Origin: UBA9715 sp045614225
GTDB taxonomy: Bacteria > Actinomycetota > Coriobacteriia > Coriobacteriales > Eggerthellaceae
NCBI GenBank assembly: GCA_045614225.1
Contig: JAZLCO010000048.1
Coordinates: forward strand, 1 to 64,000
Direction of reading: 5' to 3'
DNA: 64,000 nt
The notes below the pieces were generated by a model. It had not been told where the DNA came from. It did no database searches and was given only the letters and a program-made list of their open reading frames with translations. The translations under genes were made by a program, and so were the position numbers. Positions within the stretch are counted from its first letter, which is position 1, and every line of letters begins with the position of its first letter. Below are positions 30,122 to 39,499 of this stretch, piece by piece.

Positions 30122-31105
30122 GTGGCGCAGAAAGTTACGATTTCGGTTGATGCACTTGGTGGAGACAACGCACCAGGCGTTGTTCTTGAAGGGGTTGCAC
30201 AAGCACTCGAGCAGGACATCGACCTGAGCGTCATCCTTTGCGGTCCTGCTGAGATTGTTGAACCTTTTGCTGAGAAGCACGATCGCTGCACTGCCCGTGC
30301 TACTACTGAGGTCATCTCGATGGCCGAGCACCCGGCAAATGCAGTTCGGAAGAAGAAGGACTCCTCGATAGTCGTTGGATGCAGGCTCGTCAAAGAAGGG
30401 GAGGCGCAAGGCTTCTTTTCCGCTGGTTCGACTGGCGCCTGCCTTGCCGCTGGCACACTTGTCATCGGTCGAATCAAAGGTGTTTCGCGTCCTGCTCTTG
30501 CAACGCTTGTTCCTTCTCCGAAGAAACCGGTCATCCTCTGCGATGTTGGCGCCAATGCTGATTGCAAGCCGGAATTCCTCGTTCAGTTCGCTCAGATGGC
30601 TTCAACGTACGCCAAGGTTGTCCTTGGAATTGATAACCCACGCGTTGGTCTTCTCAACATCGGCGAAGAGGAAGAGAAGGGCTCCCAATTCGCTCAATCT
30701 GCTCATCAACTTCTGAAGAGTTCCATTGACAACTTCGACGGCAATGCCGAGGGTCGGGATGTTTTGGACGGGCCGTTCGATGTGATCGTTTGCGATGGCT
30801 TCACCGGGAATGTTTGCCTCAAGACGATTGAAGGAACCGCAAAAACGCTTTTCTCGGAGCTGAAGGGCATCATGATGGCTTCGTTGAAGTCAAAGATTGG
30901 CGCCCTTTTGATAAAAGGTGAGCTCAAGAAGCTCGTCAGCTCAATCGACCCCGATGCCGCAGGTGGCGCTCCTCTCTTGGGCGTTAAAGGCGCTTGCATC
31001 GTTGGTCATGGATCGTCAAATGCACGCGCAATCAAGAACGGCGTCCTCGCTGCTGCCGAATATGTGAGAAGCGGTGTTAGTGAATTAATAGCGCAAACCG
31101 TTTAA
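30122..31105 (+). CDS. plsX: Phosphate acyltransferase PlsX
   Basis: Converts acyl-ACP to acyl-phosphate for phosphatidic acid synthesis by PlsY. 327 aa. ISVDALGGDNAPG at the N terminus, FSAGSTGACLA, CDVGANADCKPEF and DGFTGNVCLKTIEG are all characteristic. GTG start behind GGGAGG. It ends before a strong hairpin and is followed by rnc. Confidence 0.95.
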   Translation: MAQKVTISVDALGGDNAPGVVLEGVAQALEQDIDLSVILCGPAEIVEPFAEKHDRCTARATTEVISMAEHPANAVRKKKDSSIVVGCRLVKEGEAQGFFSAGSTGACLAAGTLVIGRIKGVSRPALATLVPSPKKPVILCDVGANADCKPEFLVQFAQMASTYAKVVLGIDNPRVGLLNIGEEEEKGSQFAQSAHQLLKSSIDNFDGNAEGRDVLDGPFDVIVCDGFTGNVCLKTIEGTAKTLFSELKGIMMASLKSKIGALLIKGELKKLVSSIDPDAAGGAPLLGVKGACIVGHGSSNARAIKNGVLAAAEYVRSGVSELIAQTV

Positions 31106-31135
31106 ACGAGTCTTATCATCAACGTTCATAGACTA

Positions 31136-31174
31136 AAATGCCAAGGTGGGGAATTAATCCCCGCCTTGGCATTT
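31136..31174. terminator. Long hairpin after plsX
   Basis: 17-bp stem, arms 31136-31152 and 31158-31174, with a single G-U pair and a 5-nt loop. The stem ends in AAA/TTT, so it can act as a terminator in either direction. No further T-tract. Confidence 0.75.
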
Positions 31175-31264
31175 GGCAAGCCGAATAGCATGGTCCAAGC
31201 GCAACAGGAATTGCCCTTCGACCACGTTGATTCGACGCACATTACAATTTGAAGGGCGTCAGAC

Positions 31265-32110
31265 TTGAACGAAGAACAACGTGAGAAATACAACAAGGCT
31301 CAATCCATCATTGAGCACGAATTCAACAACGAACAACTTCTCCTATCAGCGATAACTCATCCATCTGCAGCCGAAGGAAAGTCGGTGCGCTATTCATACG
31401 AGCGCCTCGAGTTCCTCGGTGACAGCATCTTGGGTGCCATCGTCGCTGCGAAGGCCTTCGAGAGGTTCCACGATCTTGACGAGGGTGGCCTCACCCGGAT
31501 CAAAGTGGCGCTCGTATCAGGCTCGAGCCTTGCCGATGTTGCACAAGCGCTCGGCTTTGCAGACGTCATCGTGTTCGGGTCGTCTGAAACGGGCACAGGG
31601 AAACGAGGGCTACATTCTGCGCTCGAGAACGTTTACGAGGCTATTGTCGCAGCGCTGTATCTTGATGGGGGAATCGACGCAGCGGAATCTTTCGTTGAGC
31701 GCACGCTCATGGGGCGCATGTCGCTCGACTTGGCTAGAGAGCCCGAGAATCCGAAGAGCGCGTTGCAGGAAAAGCTTCAGGAGGACGGCATCACGCCAAC
31801 GTACAAGCTTGTTGAAACTCAAGGCCCGCCGCACGACAGGACGTTCGTTGCCCAGGTATTCGCTGGCGACCAGGGTTTGGCGCAAGGTACAGGCCGCACA
31901 AAGAAGGAAGCGGAAAGTCAAGCTGCAAAGAGTACGCTGGCACGTCTCGGTGAATTCTTCGGTCTTGGTTTGACCGAAGACGAGAGAGCGGAGAAGGCCG
32001 CAGCTGCCGCACAGGCAAAGGCTGAAAAAGCTGCTGCGAAAGCTGCGGAGCGTGAGCGCAAGAAGGCTGCTCGTGCGAAGCAAAAGAGCATGGACGACGA
32101 AGAGGCTTAA
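31265..32110 (+). CDS. rnc: Ribonuclease III
   Basis: Cleaves double-stranded RNA in rRNA and mRNA maturation. The signature YERLEFLGDSILGAIV (about 46-60) gives the metal-binding Glu and Asp; a dsRNA-binding domain covers about 160-230. 281 aa. The last ~50 residues form an Ala/Lys-rich helical extension beyond the usual end. TTG start at 31265 with a weak RBS; start uncertain. smc follows 4 bp after the stop, the standard rnc-smc-ftsY order. Confidence 0.93.
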   Translation: MNEEQREKYNKAQSIIEHEFNNEQLLLSAITHPSAAEGKSVRYSYERLEFLGDSILGAIVAAKAFERFHDLDEGGLTRIKVALVSGSSLADVAQALGFADVIVFGSSETGTGKRGLHSALENVYEAIVAALYLDGGIDAAESFVERTLMGRMSLDLAREPENPKSALQEKLQEDGITPTYKLVETQGPPHDRTFVAQVFAGDQGLAQGTGRTKKEAESQAAKSTLARLGEFFGLGLTEDERAEKAAAAAQAKAEKAAAKAAERERKKAARAKQKSMDDEEA

Positions 32111-32114
32111 CTGC

Positions 32115-35100
32115 ATGTACCTCAAATCGCTAGTATTAAAAGGGTTCAAATCGTTTGCAGACCGCAGCGTTCTCACGGTCGAACCGGGCATTACTGCAAT
32201 CGTAGGCCCGAATGGCTCGGGTAAATCGAATATCTCCGATGCAGTGCTCTGGGTTCTCGGAGAACGAAGTGCGAAGAATCTCCGCGGCCAGGCAATGGAA
32301 GACATCATTTTTTCTGGCTCAGCTGCAAGAAAAGCCGTTTCAGTTGCCGAAGTCGAGCTTGTTCTCGACAATTCGGACGGCACTGTGCCCGTTGATTACG
32401 ACGAGGTGTGCATTGCTCGTAGGATGTATCGGTCAGGCGAGTCTGAATACTTGCTCAACGGCGCGATTGTCAGGCGTCTCGACGTGCTCGAGATGCTTCA
32501 TGATACCGGCCTTGGAACGGGAACGCATTCGATCATCTCCCAAGGAAGCTTGGACACGATCTTGCAATCGAAACCTGAGGACCGTCGTGCGCTTATAGAA
32601 GAAGCTGCTGGCGTTCTCAAGCACAAGCAGAGAAAAGAGCGTTCAGCGCGCAAGCTTGTGGCCATGGACCATCACCTCGACCGTGTCCGTGACATCACTG
32701 CAGAAGTTGAGCGTCAGCTCGGACCGCTTGAGCGTAAAGCAAAGCGAGCCAAGGCCTATCACGAAGCTAAAGACCAGCTCTCTGATTTGAAGCTTTCGTT
32801 GGCCGTCGACGACTTGCGTAAACTCCAGACGGAGTGGGAACGCGTCTGCGCTTCCGAAAAGTCGATTGGAAACGAACTTGCAGAATCGCGCACTGCTGTC
32901 GATTCAGCCGAAAAGAACGTCATGGACATCCAGGAGACCATGCGTCGCGAAAACGAAGATGCGGGCGAGCTTGCGCGAAAGCAGAGAAGATGCTCCCAGA
33001 TATCCGAACGCCTCGACAGCAGCGAAAAGGTATTGAGGGAACGCCGTCGCGGTGCCGTAGATTATCGTGCCAATCTTGTTGCCTCACTCGACTCGCATGC
33101 AGGACGCATGGCTTCTGCTCAAGCTGATCTTGAATCATCGCGACAACAGCTTGAGGACGCAACTCAAAAGCTTTCTGTGGCATCGACTGAAGTTGAGCGT
33201 TTAACTGAGGAAATGAATCGCATTGACGCCTTAATGCGTTCTCTCGAGTCTCAAATCGAAGAGCACGACAAACTTATTCTTGAGAACGATCGCGCACAAC
33301 AGAATGCTCAACGGTCCAAGGCTGAATTGCAAGAAGGGCTCTCAAACTGCCTTGCTCATGAGCGCCTTGTCGAAGCTCGAAAAATCGAGCTGTCAAGCGA
33401 TTTGGAAAAGGCAAAACAAGAGCATGAAAACGCTCTTTCAGCTTGCAGGGAGGCGGAAGAGCTGCTCACTGCGCTTTCGGGAGAGGAATCACAAGCGCAG
33501 GCAGATCTCGTGCGATTGTTCGAAGCCCGCGATAACGCAATTGCTATGCTCGAAGACGCGCAAAGCAAGGTCAAGGTTGCGGAGACCGAGCTGAAAGCAC
33601 TTGAGCGCGCTCAAAGGTCTGCACAAAGCGGAAATGAGTCGCTCACATGGGTCGTTGACCATTTAAACGATATGGAAGGGGCCTTGAAGCCCTTGGTGCA
33701 ATCGCTCAGGGCGCCGAAAACTATTGAGGAACTTGTCGAGCATCTTCTGGGCGAGGATATTTCTGCCGTGTCAGTTGATGCTCAAAAGAATTCTCGAAAC
33801 ATCGCGCAGCGAATTGCGGCAAACGCACTTAAGGGAGATGTCTCCATCGTTCCGCGTACCGGAGAAGCCGAAAGCAAGGTTTCTCTTGCACGTTCTTGCT
33901 CGAGGGGAGAACCTCTCGCCGACTTGTTCGAAGGTGAATCCCAAAGCATCGCTGAAACGTTGTTCGGTGATGTCGTGCTCTGCGACACGAGTGATGAAGC
34001 ATTCAAAGCACACGCCGAAGATACCCATGGGCTTGTTTTCGTCTCGCGTGACGGATGCGCCATTTGGCCATCTGGAAAAGTGCGCGTATATGGAAAAGCT
34101 TCGTCGGAAGACCAGAGCGTGCTCGCCCGTGAACGAAGATGCGACGAATTGCGTAGCCAGCTTGAAGAGCTGAGAACTTCAGTTGAGTCCCTATCTGCCG
34201 AACGCAACGAAGCTGAGGACAATTATCGTTCGATGCAAGCGAAGAGCTTGCAGTCTACGCAAGCGCATGCGAATCAAAAAGGCGTTGTTTCCGCGGCGAA
34301 AAACGAAGAAGCGCGTACAGCTGCCCGATTGTCTGCTTGCGCAAAAGAGCTTGAGAGCATTGAAGCGCAGGTTGTGTCAGCACGCGAAACGGTGTCGGAT
34401 ATCCGCCCGAAAATGGACGAAATCGAGGAGCTCATCGAAAGCCTGACCGTTCAACGAAACGAGCTCGCATCGAAGAGGCAAGAACTTCTGGATGAGGCTG
34501 TTCCTCTGCGTTCGGAAAGCGCTCAAGTATCAGAACGCCATGCGTCTGCAAAGCTCGAGAAGGCAACGCTCATAGAGCGTGAGACCTATGCGAGCCGAAT
34601 GGTTCTAGCCCGTGAGCGCGATCTTGAGACTCTTGTACGTTCAGCGACGGATTCACGCGTCTCTTCTGAAATCAAGGCAATTGCCGTAGAGCGTGCCGAC
34701 CGATCAATCGAGATCATTGAACGGTTGGCTACGATGCTCCAACGTAGGATGGCGGCTCTTGATGAGGCTGTCGCTGCATCTGAGAATTCGGCAACTTCCG
34801 TGCACCAATCGGCCGCACAAGCAAGATTGGCGGCACGTGAAGCGCACGATCGTTTTGATGCCGTCTCAGAGCGCATGGCGCAGGTAAGGGTAGACAAAAG
34901 CCGTCTTGAAGTCCAAGTCGACACAGCTGTGAAGGCGGTTGTCATCGATTGCGGAGTTCCGCTCGACAAGGCTTCAGAATTGCCTGAGATCGAAGACAGA
35001 CGTGCTGCTGAAGATGAAGCGTTCAAGCTTGAGCGCCGCATGAAGAACATGGGATCAATCAGCCCAGATGCCGAAGAGGAATACTTGGCAGTGAAGAAAC

Positions 35101-35663
35101 GCTATGACTACCTTTCCTCTCAACTTTCGGATATGGAGTCGGCGCGCAAATCGCTCCGCAAGATCATGAACGCTATCGACGAGCGAATGAAAGACGACTT
35201 CGTTCGAACATTCGCTCAGGTTAATAACAACTTCGGTGAAATCTTCTCAATCCTGTTTCCCGGCGGCTCGGCGAGTCTTTCTCTCGAGAACCCCGAGGAC
35301 GTCGAGAACAGCGGCGTGGAAGTCACAGCGCAACCGCGTGGCAAGAGACTTACTAAGATGATGCTCATGAGCGGTGGCGAGAAATCGCTCACGGCACTCG
35401 CGCTCTTGTTCGCTGTCTACAAGACACGTTCGACGCCTTTCTATATACTCGATGAGGTTGAAGCGGCTCTCGACGACACGAATCTGCGAAGGCTCATGTC
35501 GTATATTGATACGCTCAGACAACAAACGCAGTTGATCATGATCACGCACCAGCGCAGGACGATGGAAATGGCCGACGTGCTGTTCGGTGTGTCCATGCAG
35601 GCTGATGGTGTGACAAAGGTTGTAAGCCAGAAGCTCGAACGGGCACTTGAACAGGCTGAATAA
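32115..35663 (+). CDS. smc: Chromosome segregation protein SMC
   Basis: SMC ATPase of the condensin complex, 1182 aa. Walker A GPNGSGKSN at 31-39. Long coiled coils flank a hinge around residues 510-670. The ABC signature LMSGGEKSLTALAL begins near 1084 (S1086), and Walker B YILDEVEAALDD follows. Start 32115 gives MYLKSLVLKGFKSF, the canonical SMC N terminus; the open frame upstream lies within rnc. ScpA and ScpB are not in the window. Confidence 0.97.
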   Translation: MYLKSLVLKGFKSFADRSVLTVEPGITAIVGPNGSGKSNISDAVLWVLGERSAKNLRGQAMEDIIFSGSAARKAVSVAEVELVLDNSDGTVPVDYDEVCIARRMYRSGESEYLLNGAIVRRLDVLEMLHDTGLGTGTHSIISQGSLDTILQSKPEDRRALIEEAAGVLKHKQRKERSARKLVAMDHHLDRVRDITAEVERQLGPLERKAKRAKAYHEAKDQLSDLKLSLAVDDLRKLQTEWERVCASEKSIGNELAESRTAVDSAEKNVMDIQETMRRENEDAGELARKQRRCSQISERLDSSEKVLRERRRGAVDYRANLVASLDSHAGRMASAQADLESSRQQLEDATQKLSVASTEVERLTEEMNRIDALMRSLESQIEEHDKLILENDRAQQNAQRSKAELQEGLSNCLAHERLVEARKIELSSDLEKAKQEHENALSACREAEELLTALSGEESQAQADLVRLFEARDNAIAMLEDAQSKVKVAETELKALERAQRSAQSGNESLTWVVDHLNDMEGALKPLVQSLRAPKTIEELVEHLLGEDISAVSVDAQKNSRNIAQRIAANALKGDVSIVPRTGEAESKVSLARSCSRGEPLADLFEGESQSIAETLFGDVVLCDTSDEAFKAHAEDTHGLVFVSRDGCAIWPSGKVRVYGKASSEDQSVLARERRCDELRSQLEELRTSVESLSAERNEAEDNYRSMQAKSLQSTQAHANQKGVVSAAKNEEARTAARLSACAKELESIEAQVVSARETVSDIRPKMDEIEELIESLTVQRNELASKRQELLDEAVPLRSESAQVSERHASAKLEKATLIERETYASRMVLARERDLETLVRSATDSRVSSEIKAIAVERADRSIEIIERLATMLQRRMAALDEAVAASENSATSVHQSAAQARLAAREAHDRFDAVSERMAQVRVDKSRLEVQVDTAVKAVVIDCGVPLDKASELPEIEDRRAAEDEAFKLERRMKNMGSISPDAEEEYLAVKKRYDYLSSQLSDMESARKSLRKIMNAIDERMKDDFVRTFAQVNNNFGEIFSILFPGGSASLSLENPEDVENSGVEVTAQPRGKRLTKMMLMSGGEKSLTALALLFAVYKTRSTPFYILDEVEAALDDTNLRRLMSYIDTLRQQTQLIMITHQRRTMEMADVLFGVSMQADGVTKVVSQKLERALEQAE

Positions 35664-35672
35664 GGAGAGAAC

Positions 35673-36587
35673 ATGGGACTGTTCAGCAGATTCACAGAAG
35701 GGTTGACGAAGTCGCGCGAATCGTTTCGCGAAGACATCAATTTGCTCTTGAACCGTGGGCCCAAGGTCGATGAGGAATTCTGGGAAGGTCTCGAAGAGAC
35801 TTTGATCCTTTCAGATATGGGCGGTTACTCGGCTGTATCGATTGTTGATAAGCTCCGCAACGAGTCGGTACGCAAAGGCTATCGAGATGCCTACGATGTG
35901 CTTGACGCTCTAAACGAGACGATTGCCAACGAATTCGTCGAAGGCGGCGATGAGATTCTCGGTTCTGATGCCATTGTTTTGTTCGTCGGTGTGAACGGCT
36001 CTGGAAAGACGACGACCTGCGGCAAGATTGCAAAGCAAGCTAAGGATGCAGGGCGCACCGTCATCCTCGGCAGCGGTGATACGTTCAGGGCTGCCGCAAT
36101 CGAGCAGCTCGAAGTATGGGCGAAACGCGCTGACGTTGAGATAGTATCTCGTGAACGGGGAAGCGACCCTGCAAGCGTGTGCTACGAGACTATCGAGCGC
36201 GGAGAGCAGATAGGCGCTGATCTCGTGCTCATCGACACGGCTGGCCGTCTCCACACCTCAAGTGACCTCATGCGCGAGCTCGAGAAGGTAGTCTCGGTTG
36301 TACGCAAGCGCGCCAACCTTCCAGTAAAACTCGTTCTGGTCATCGATGCGACAACAGGCCAGAATGGCCTTCAACAAGCGAGGGAGTTCAATTCGGCGCT
36401 CGACCTCGACGGCGTCATCATCACAAAGCTCGATGGAACTGCCAAGGGTGGCATTGCCGTCGCCGTTGCGCACTATCTGAACCTTCCCATTGTCAAACTT
36501 GGCGTCGGTGAAGGGCTTGAAGACCTCAAAGACTTCGATGCACATGAGTACGCTGCCGGCCTCGTCGGAGATTTCGGTCGAGAATAG
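35673..36587 (+). CDS. ftsY: Signal recognition particle receptor FtsY
   Basis: SRP GTPase that docks ribosome-nascent-chain complexes at the membrane. 304 aa, the short form without the acidic A domain of E. coli. An N-terminal four-helix domain (about 1-90) precedes G1 GVNGSGKTT from G106. DTAGRLHTSSDLMREL and TKLDGTAKGG are also present. RBS AAGGAG. smc-ftsY-ffh is conserved. Confidence 0.96.
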   Translation: MGLFSRFTEGLTKSRESFREDINLLLNRGPKVDEEFWEGLEETLILSDMGGYSAVSIVDKLRNESVRKGYRDAYDVLDALNETIANEFVEGGDEILGSDAIVLFVGVNGSGKTTTCGKIAKQAKDAGRTVILGSGDTFRAAAIEQLEVWAKRADVEIVSRERGSDPASVCYETIERGEQIGADLVLIDTAGRLHTSSDLMRELEKVVSVVRKRANLPVKLVLVIDATTGQNGLQQAREFNSALDLDGVIITKLDGTAKGGIAVAVAHYLNLPIVKLGVGEGLEDLKDFDAHEYAAGLVGDFGRE

Positions 36588-36614
36588 AAGGCCTTGTTTC
36601 AAAGGAGTTCGAAG

Positions 36615-38039
36615 ATGTTCGATAATTTACAAGATCAATTACAGGAAGTATTCGACGACCTCCGCGGCAAAGGCCGCTTGACCGAAGGCGATATCAGTGC
36701 TGCGATGCGTCGTGTCCGCATGGCGCTTCTCGAGGCTGACGTGAGCTTCAAGGTTGTCAAGCCTTTTATAACTCATTGCACCGAGCGCTGCATGCAGGCT
36801 GACGTGCTCGAATCTCTTACGCCTGCGCAAAACGTCATCAAGGTCGTTCTCGAAGAGCTCACGGTTTTGCTCGGCGAAACCGATTCCAAGCTCGATCTTG
36901 CCCCGAACAAGCAACCGAATGTCATCATGCTCGTCGGCCTTCAAGGTTCCGGTAAGACTACTGCGGCTGCAAAGCTCGCATATCTGTTGAAGCGCGATGG
37001 GCATAATCCCTTGCTTGTCGCCTGCGACGTTTATCGTCCGGCAGCAGCTGACCAGCTCGAAACGTTGGGTGGCGAAATCGGCGTACGCGTATATCGCTCC
37101 GATAGCAAGGATCCAGTCCAAATCGCCCAAGAGGGCATTGACGATGCCATCAACAACTTGAAAGATGTCTGCATCATCGACACGGCAGGTCGCCTGCACG
37201 TCGATGAAGACATGATGCAAGAGGCCGAAAGCATCAAAGCTGCGGTTGAGCCTGACCAAGTTCTCATGGTCGTTGACGCCATGACTGGTCAAGACGTCGT
37301 GAATGTCGTCGAGGCCTTCTCCGAGCGTGTCGATTTCGATGGTGTCATCATGTCAAAGATGGACGGTGACGCACGCGGCGGCGGTGCTTTGTCCATCAGG
37401 CAAGCTACGGGCAAACCGATCAAGTTCATCTCGTCAGGCGAAAAGCCGGATTCACTTGAAGTGTTCCATCCCGACCGCATGGCGCGCAGAATCCTCGGCA
37501 TGGGCGACGTTGTCAGCCTTATCGAGAGTGCTGTCAAAGTCCAGCAGGAAGAAGAAGAGGCAGAGGCGACCGAACGCTTGCGTCGCATGGACCTCAACCT
37601 GAACGACTTCCTCGATATGAACCGTCAAATCCGCAAGATGGGCGGCGTTGGAAAACTCGTATCCGCACTTCCCGGCGGCGACCGCATGATGGCGCAAGGC
37701 CAGGTTGACGAGCGTGCCCTCGATCGCATGGAGACGATCATCAACTCCATGACCAAACGCGAGCGCGAAAAGCCGGACATCATCAACGGTAGTCGTCGTA
37801 AGCGCATTGCTGATGGTGCTGGTGTCACAGTTACCGAAGTGAACCAAGTCATGAAGCAGTACGCCGAAGCGCGTAAGCAGGTTAAGAAGATGATGGCTGC
37901 TTATGGCGATACGGCTAATCAGCCGCGTGGAAAAGGCAAGAAGGGCAAGAAGGGCAAGAAGGGCCGTCGCACAAGGATGCCGGGCATCGGTGGAATGAGC
38001 ATGGCTGACATCAAGAAAATCCAGAGCATGATGGAATAG
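36615..38039 (+). CDS. ffh: Signal recognition particle protein Ffh (SRP54)
   Basis: GTPase that binds signal peptides and 4.5S RNA. 474 aa: N domain, G domain with GLQGSGKTTAAAKL (about 110) and DTAGRLHVDEDMM, then a Met-rich M domain. The C terminus has a very basic Lys/Gly run (about 437-455) before MSMADIKKIQSMME. Start 36615 lies behind AAAGGAG; the upstream in-frame TTG is discounted. Read with ftsY it makes the bacterial SRP pair. The SRP RNA gene was not found in this window. Confidence 0.97.
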   Translation: MFDNLQDQLQEVFDDLRGKGRLTEGDISAAMRRVRMALLEADVSFKVVKPFITHCTERCMQADVLESLTPAQNVIKVVLEELTVLLGETDSKLDLAPNKQPNVIMLVGLQGSGKTTAAAKLAYLLKRDGHNPLLVACDVYRPAAADQLETLGGEIGVRVYRSDSKDPVQIAQEGIDDAINNLKDVCIIDTAGRLHVDEDMMQEAESIKAAVEPDQVLMVVDAMTGQDVVNVVEAFSERVDFDGVIMSKMDGDARGGGALSIRQATGKPIKFISSGEKPDSLEVFHPDRMARRILGMGDVVSLIESAVKVQQEEEEAEATERLRRMDLNLNDFLDMNRQIRKMGGVGKLVSALPGGDRMMAQGQVDERALDRMETIINSMTKREREKPDIINGSRRKRIADGAGVTVTEVNQVMKQYAEARKQVKKMMAAYGDTANQPRGKGKKGKKGKKGRRTRMPGIGGMSMADIKKIQSMME

Positions 38040-38042
38040 CCC

Positions 38043-38852
38043 TTGAGTGCGCTAGATAACAACGGACCCTTTGTCATTGCCCTCGAAAAATACGATGGTA
38101 CCGAGAAATCGGTGACGGTGCCTGATGGCATAACGAAGATCGGCCGTCGTGCCTTTTCGAACAATCGATATCTGCAAGAGGTCGTTCTTCCAGATGGCAT
38201 TGTCGAGATTTGCGAAGATGCGTTTGCCTCATGTGTGAATCTCGAACGCATCAACATACCCAAGAGTGTGCAGGTTATAGGGCCTGGAGCATTCAAAGGC
38301 TGCTGGCGACTCACAACGATGGAGATACCAGAGGGCGTGACATCGCTCGGCACCAAGACATTTGCTCGCTGCAGAATGCTCTCAAACATTACGCTTCCAT
38401 CGACGCTTACGGCGATTGGTGATGCATGCTTCCAGCACAACGGATCGCTCGTGCATCTCAACCTGCCTGCAACACTCGAACGGATAGGGGAGAGTGCGTT
38501 CTACAACTGCCAGAAACTTGAATTGGATGATTTGCCGGCGTCGCTCGAAGTCATAGAGAACGAAGCGTTCAGGAACTGCATGGCGCTTGAAATGCTGATC
38601 CTTCCAGATTCGCTCACATGGCTCGGCCAGCGTGCGTTCAAGGATTGCAAGGCGCTCAAGACAATTGCTCTTCCACCTCAGCTCGATTATCTCGAAGAAG
38701 GATCGTTCGAAGGTTGCTCTAGTCTTGATGCTGTACTGGTAGGCGAGAATCTTTCGCACATTGAGTCGCGTGCGTTTGCATCGACTGGCTTGCAAATAGA
38801 CGACATCTCTTTGCCCGATAATTGTTCGATTGCCGAGGATGCTTTCGCTTAG
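38043..38852 (+). CDS. BspA-type leucine-rich-repeat protein, no secretion signal
   Basis: 269 aa made almost entirely of about ten LRR_5 (BspA/Treponema-type) repeats of about 23 residues, each with an AF..C..L..I.LP.. pattern. BspA-type repeats usually occur in secreted adhesins. Here no signal peptide, membrane segment or sorting signal is visible, so the protein should be cytoplasmic. TTG start 4 bp after ffh; the gene lies between ffh and rpsP, which are usually adjacent. The function is unknown; protein-protein binding is the reasonable guess. Confidence 0.8.
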   Translation: MSALDNNGPFVIALEKYDGTEKSVTVPDGITKIGRRAFSNNRYLQEVVLPDGIVEICEDAFASCVNLERINIPKSVQVIGPGAFKGCWRLTTMEIPEGVTSLGTKTFARCRMLSNITLPSTLTAIGDACFQHNGSLVHLNLPATLERIGESAFYNCQKLELDDLPASLEVIENEAFRNCMALEMLILPDSLTWLGQRAFKDCKALKTIALPPQLDYLEEGSFEGCSSLDAVLVGENLSHIESRAFASTGLQIDDISLPDNCSIAEDAFA

Positions 38853-38993
38853 TTTTGTGCAATTTTGAGGGCAAACAATATGGCGCTCTTGTCGAGTGCG
38901 AAAGTAATTCTTGTTTTCTCGATAATGCCGAATTATCATATGTGATTGCTGTTTTCATAGCCTGGATATAAGAAGCAAAAGGAGTAAATGTTC

Positions 38994-39239
38994 ATGGCAG
39001 TCAAGATTCGTCTCGCTCGTCACGGCGCGAAGAAGCGTCCCTACTATCGCATCGTCGTTGCCGATTCCCGCGCTCGTCGCGATGGCCGTTTCATCGAAGA
39101 AGTCGGCCGTTACAACCCGTGCGTAACCCCCTCGTTCGTTTCCTTCAAACAGGACCGTCTCGAGTACTGGCTCGGTGTTGGCGCTCAGCCCACTGACACG
39201 GTCGCACGTCTGATCAAGAACGCGCAAGAAAGCGAATAA
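38994..39239 (+). CDS. rpsP: 30S ribosomal protein S16
   Basis: 81 aa, MAVKIRLARHGAKKRPYYR at the N terminus is diagnostic. Start 38994 has AAAAGGAG at 9-nt spacing; an in-frame ATG at 38988 is too close. A TATAAG at 38967-38972 is a plausible -10 box, so the rpsP-khpA-rimM unit may have its own promoter after the LRR gene. Confidence 0.97.
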   Translation: MAVKIRLARHGAKKRPYYRIVVADSRARRDGRFIEEVGRYNPCVTPSFVSFKQDRLEYWLGVGAQPTDTVARLIKNAQESE

Positions 39240-39244
39240 CGGGC

Positions 39245-39499
39245 ATGGCCGAGCAGAGTCAAGACCTGGCCGGCCTCGTCGAAAGCATCGTTCGCCCGCT
39301 CATCGACCACGAAGATGAGCTCGTTATCACATCGAGCATCGATGACAATGGTTCGAACATCATCGAGATCGAAGTGAACGAAGAGGATGCTGGCAAGGTT
39401 ATCGGCCGCCAAGGTCGAGTTATCAAGTCAATACGCACATTGGCACGCGCTGCTGCATCGCGCAACGGCATGCATGTCGAAGTCGAGATTCTGGACTAG
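39245..39499 (+). CDS. khpA: KH-domain RNA-binding protein KhpA
   Basis: 84-aa single KH-domain protein. The RNA-binding GxxG loop appears in VIGRQGRVI (about 50-58). KhpA pairs with KhpB/EloR to bind small RNAs and influence cell elongation in Gram-positive bacteria; that role is inferred. It lies 5 bp after rpsP and directly abuts rimM (TAGATG). Confidence 0.94.
   Translation: MAEQSQDLAGLVESIVRPLIDHEDELVITSSIDDNGSNIIEIEVNEEDAGKVIGRQGRVIKSIRTLARAAASRNGMHVEVEILD

Noticed and set aside
32052..32114. Upstream start of smc inside rnc
   Set aside because: The SMC N terminus MYLKSLVLKGF at 32115 is canonical; the upstream codons are out-of-frame rnc.
36597..36614. SRP RNA gene next to ffh
   Set aside because: The gaps around ffh are too short to hold it, and no GGAA-tetraloop SRP hairpin was recognised in the nearby larger gaps.
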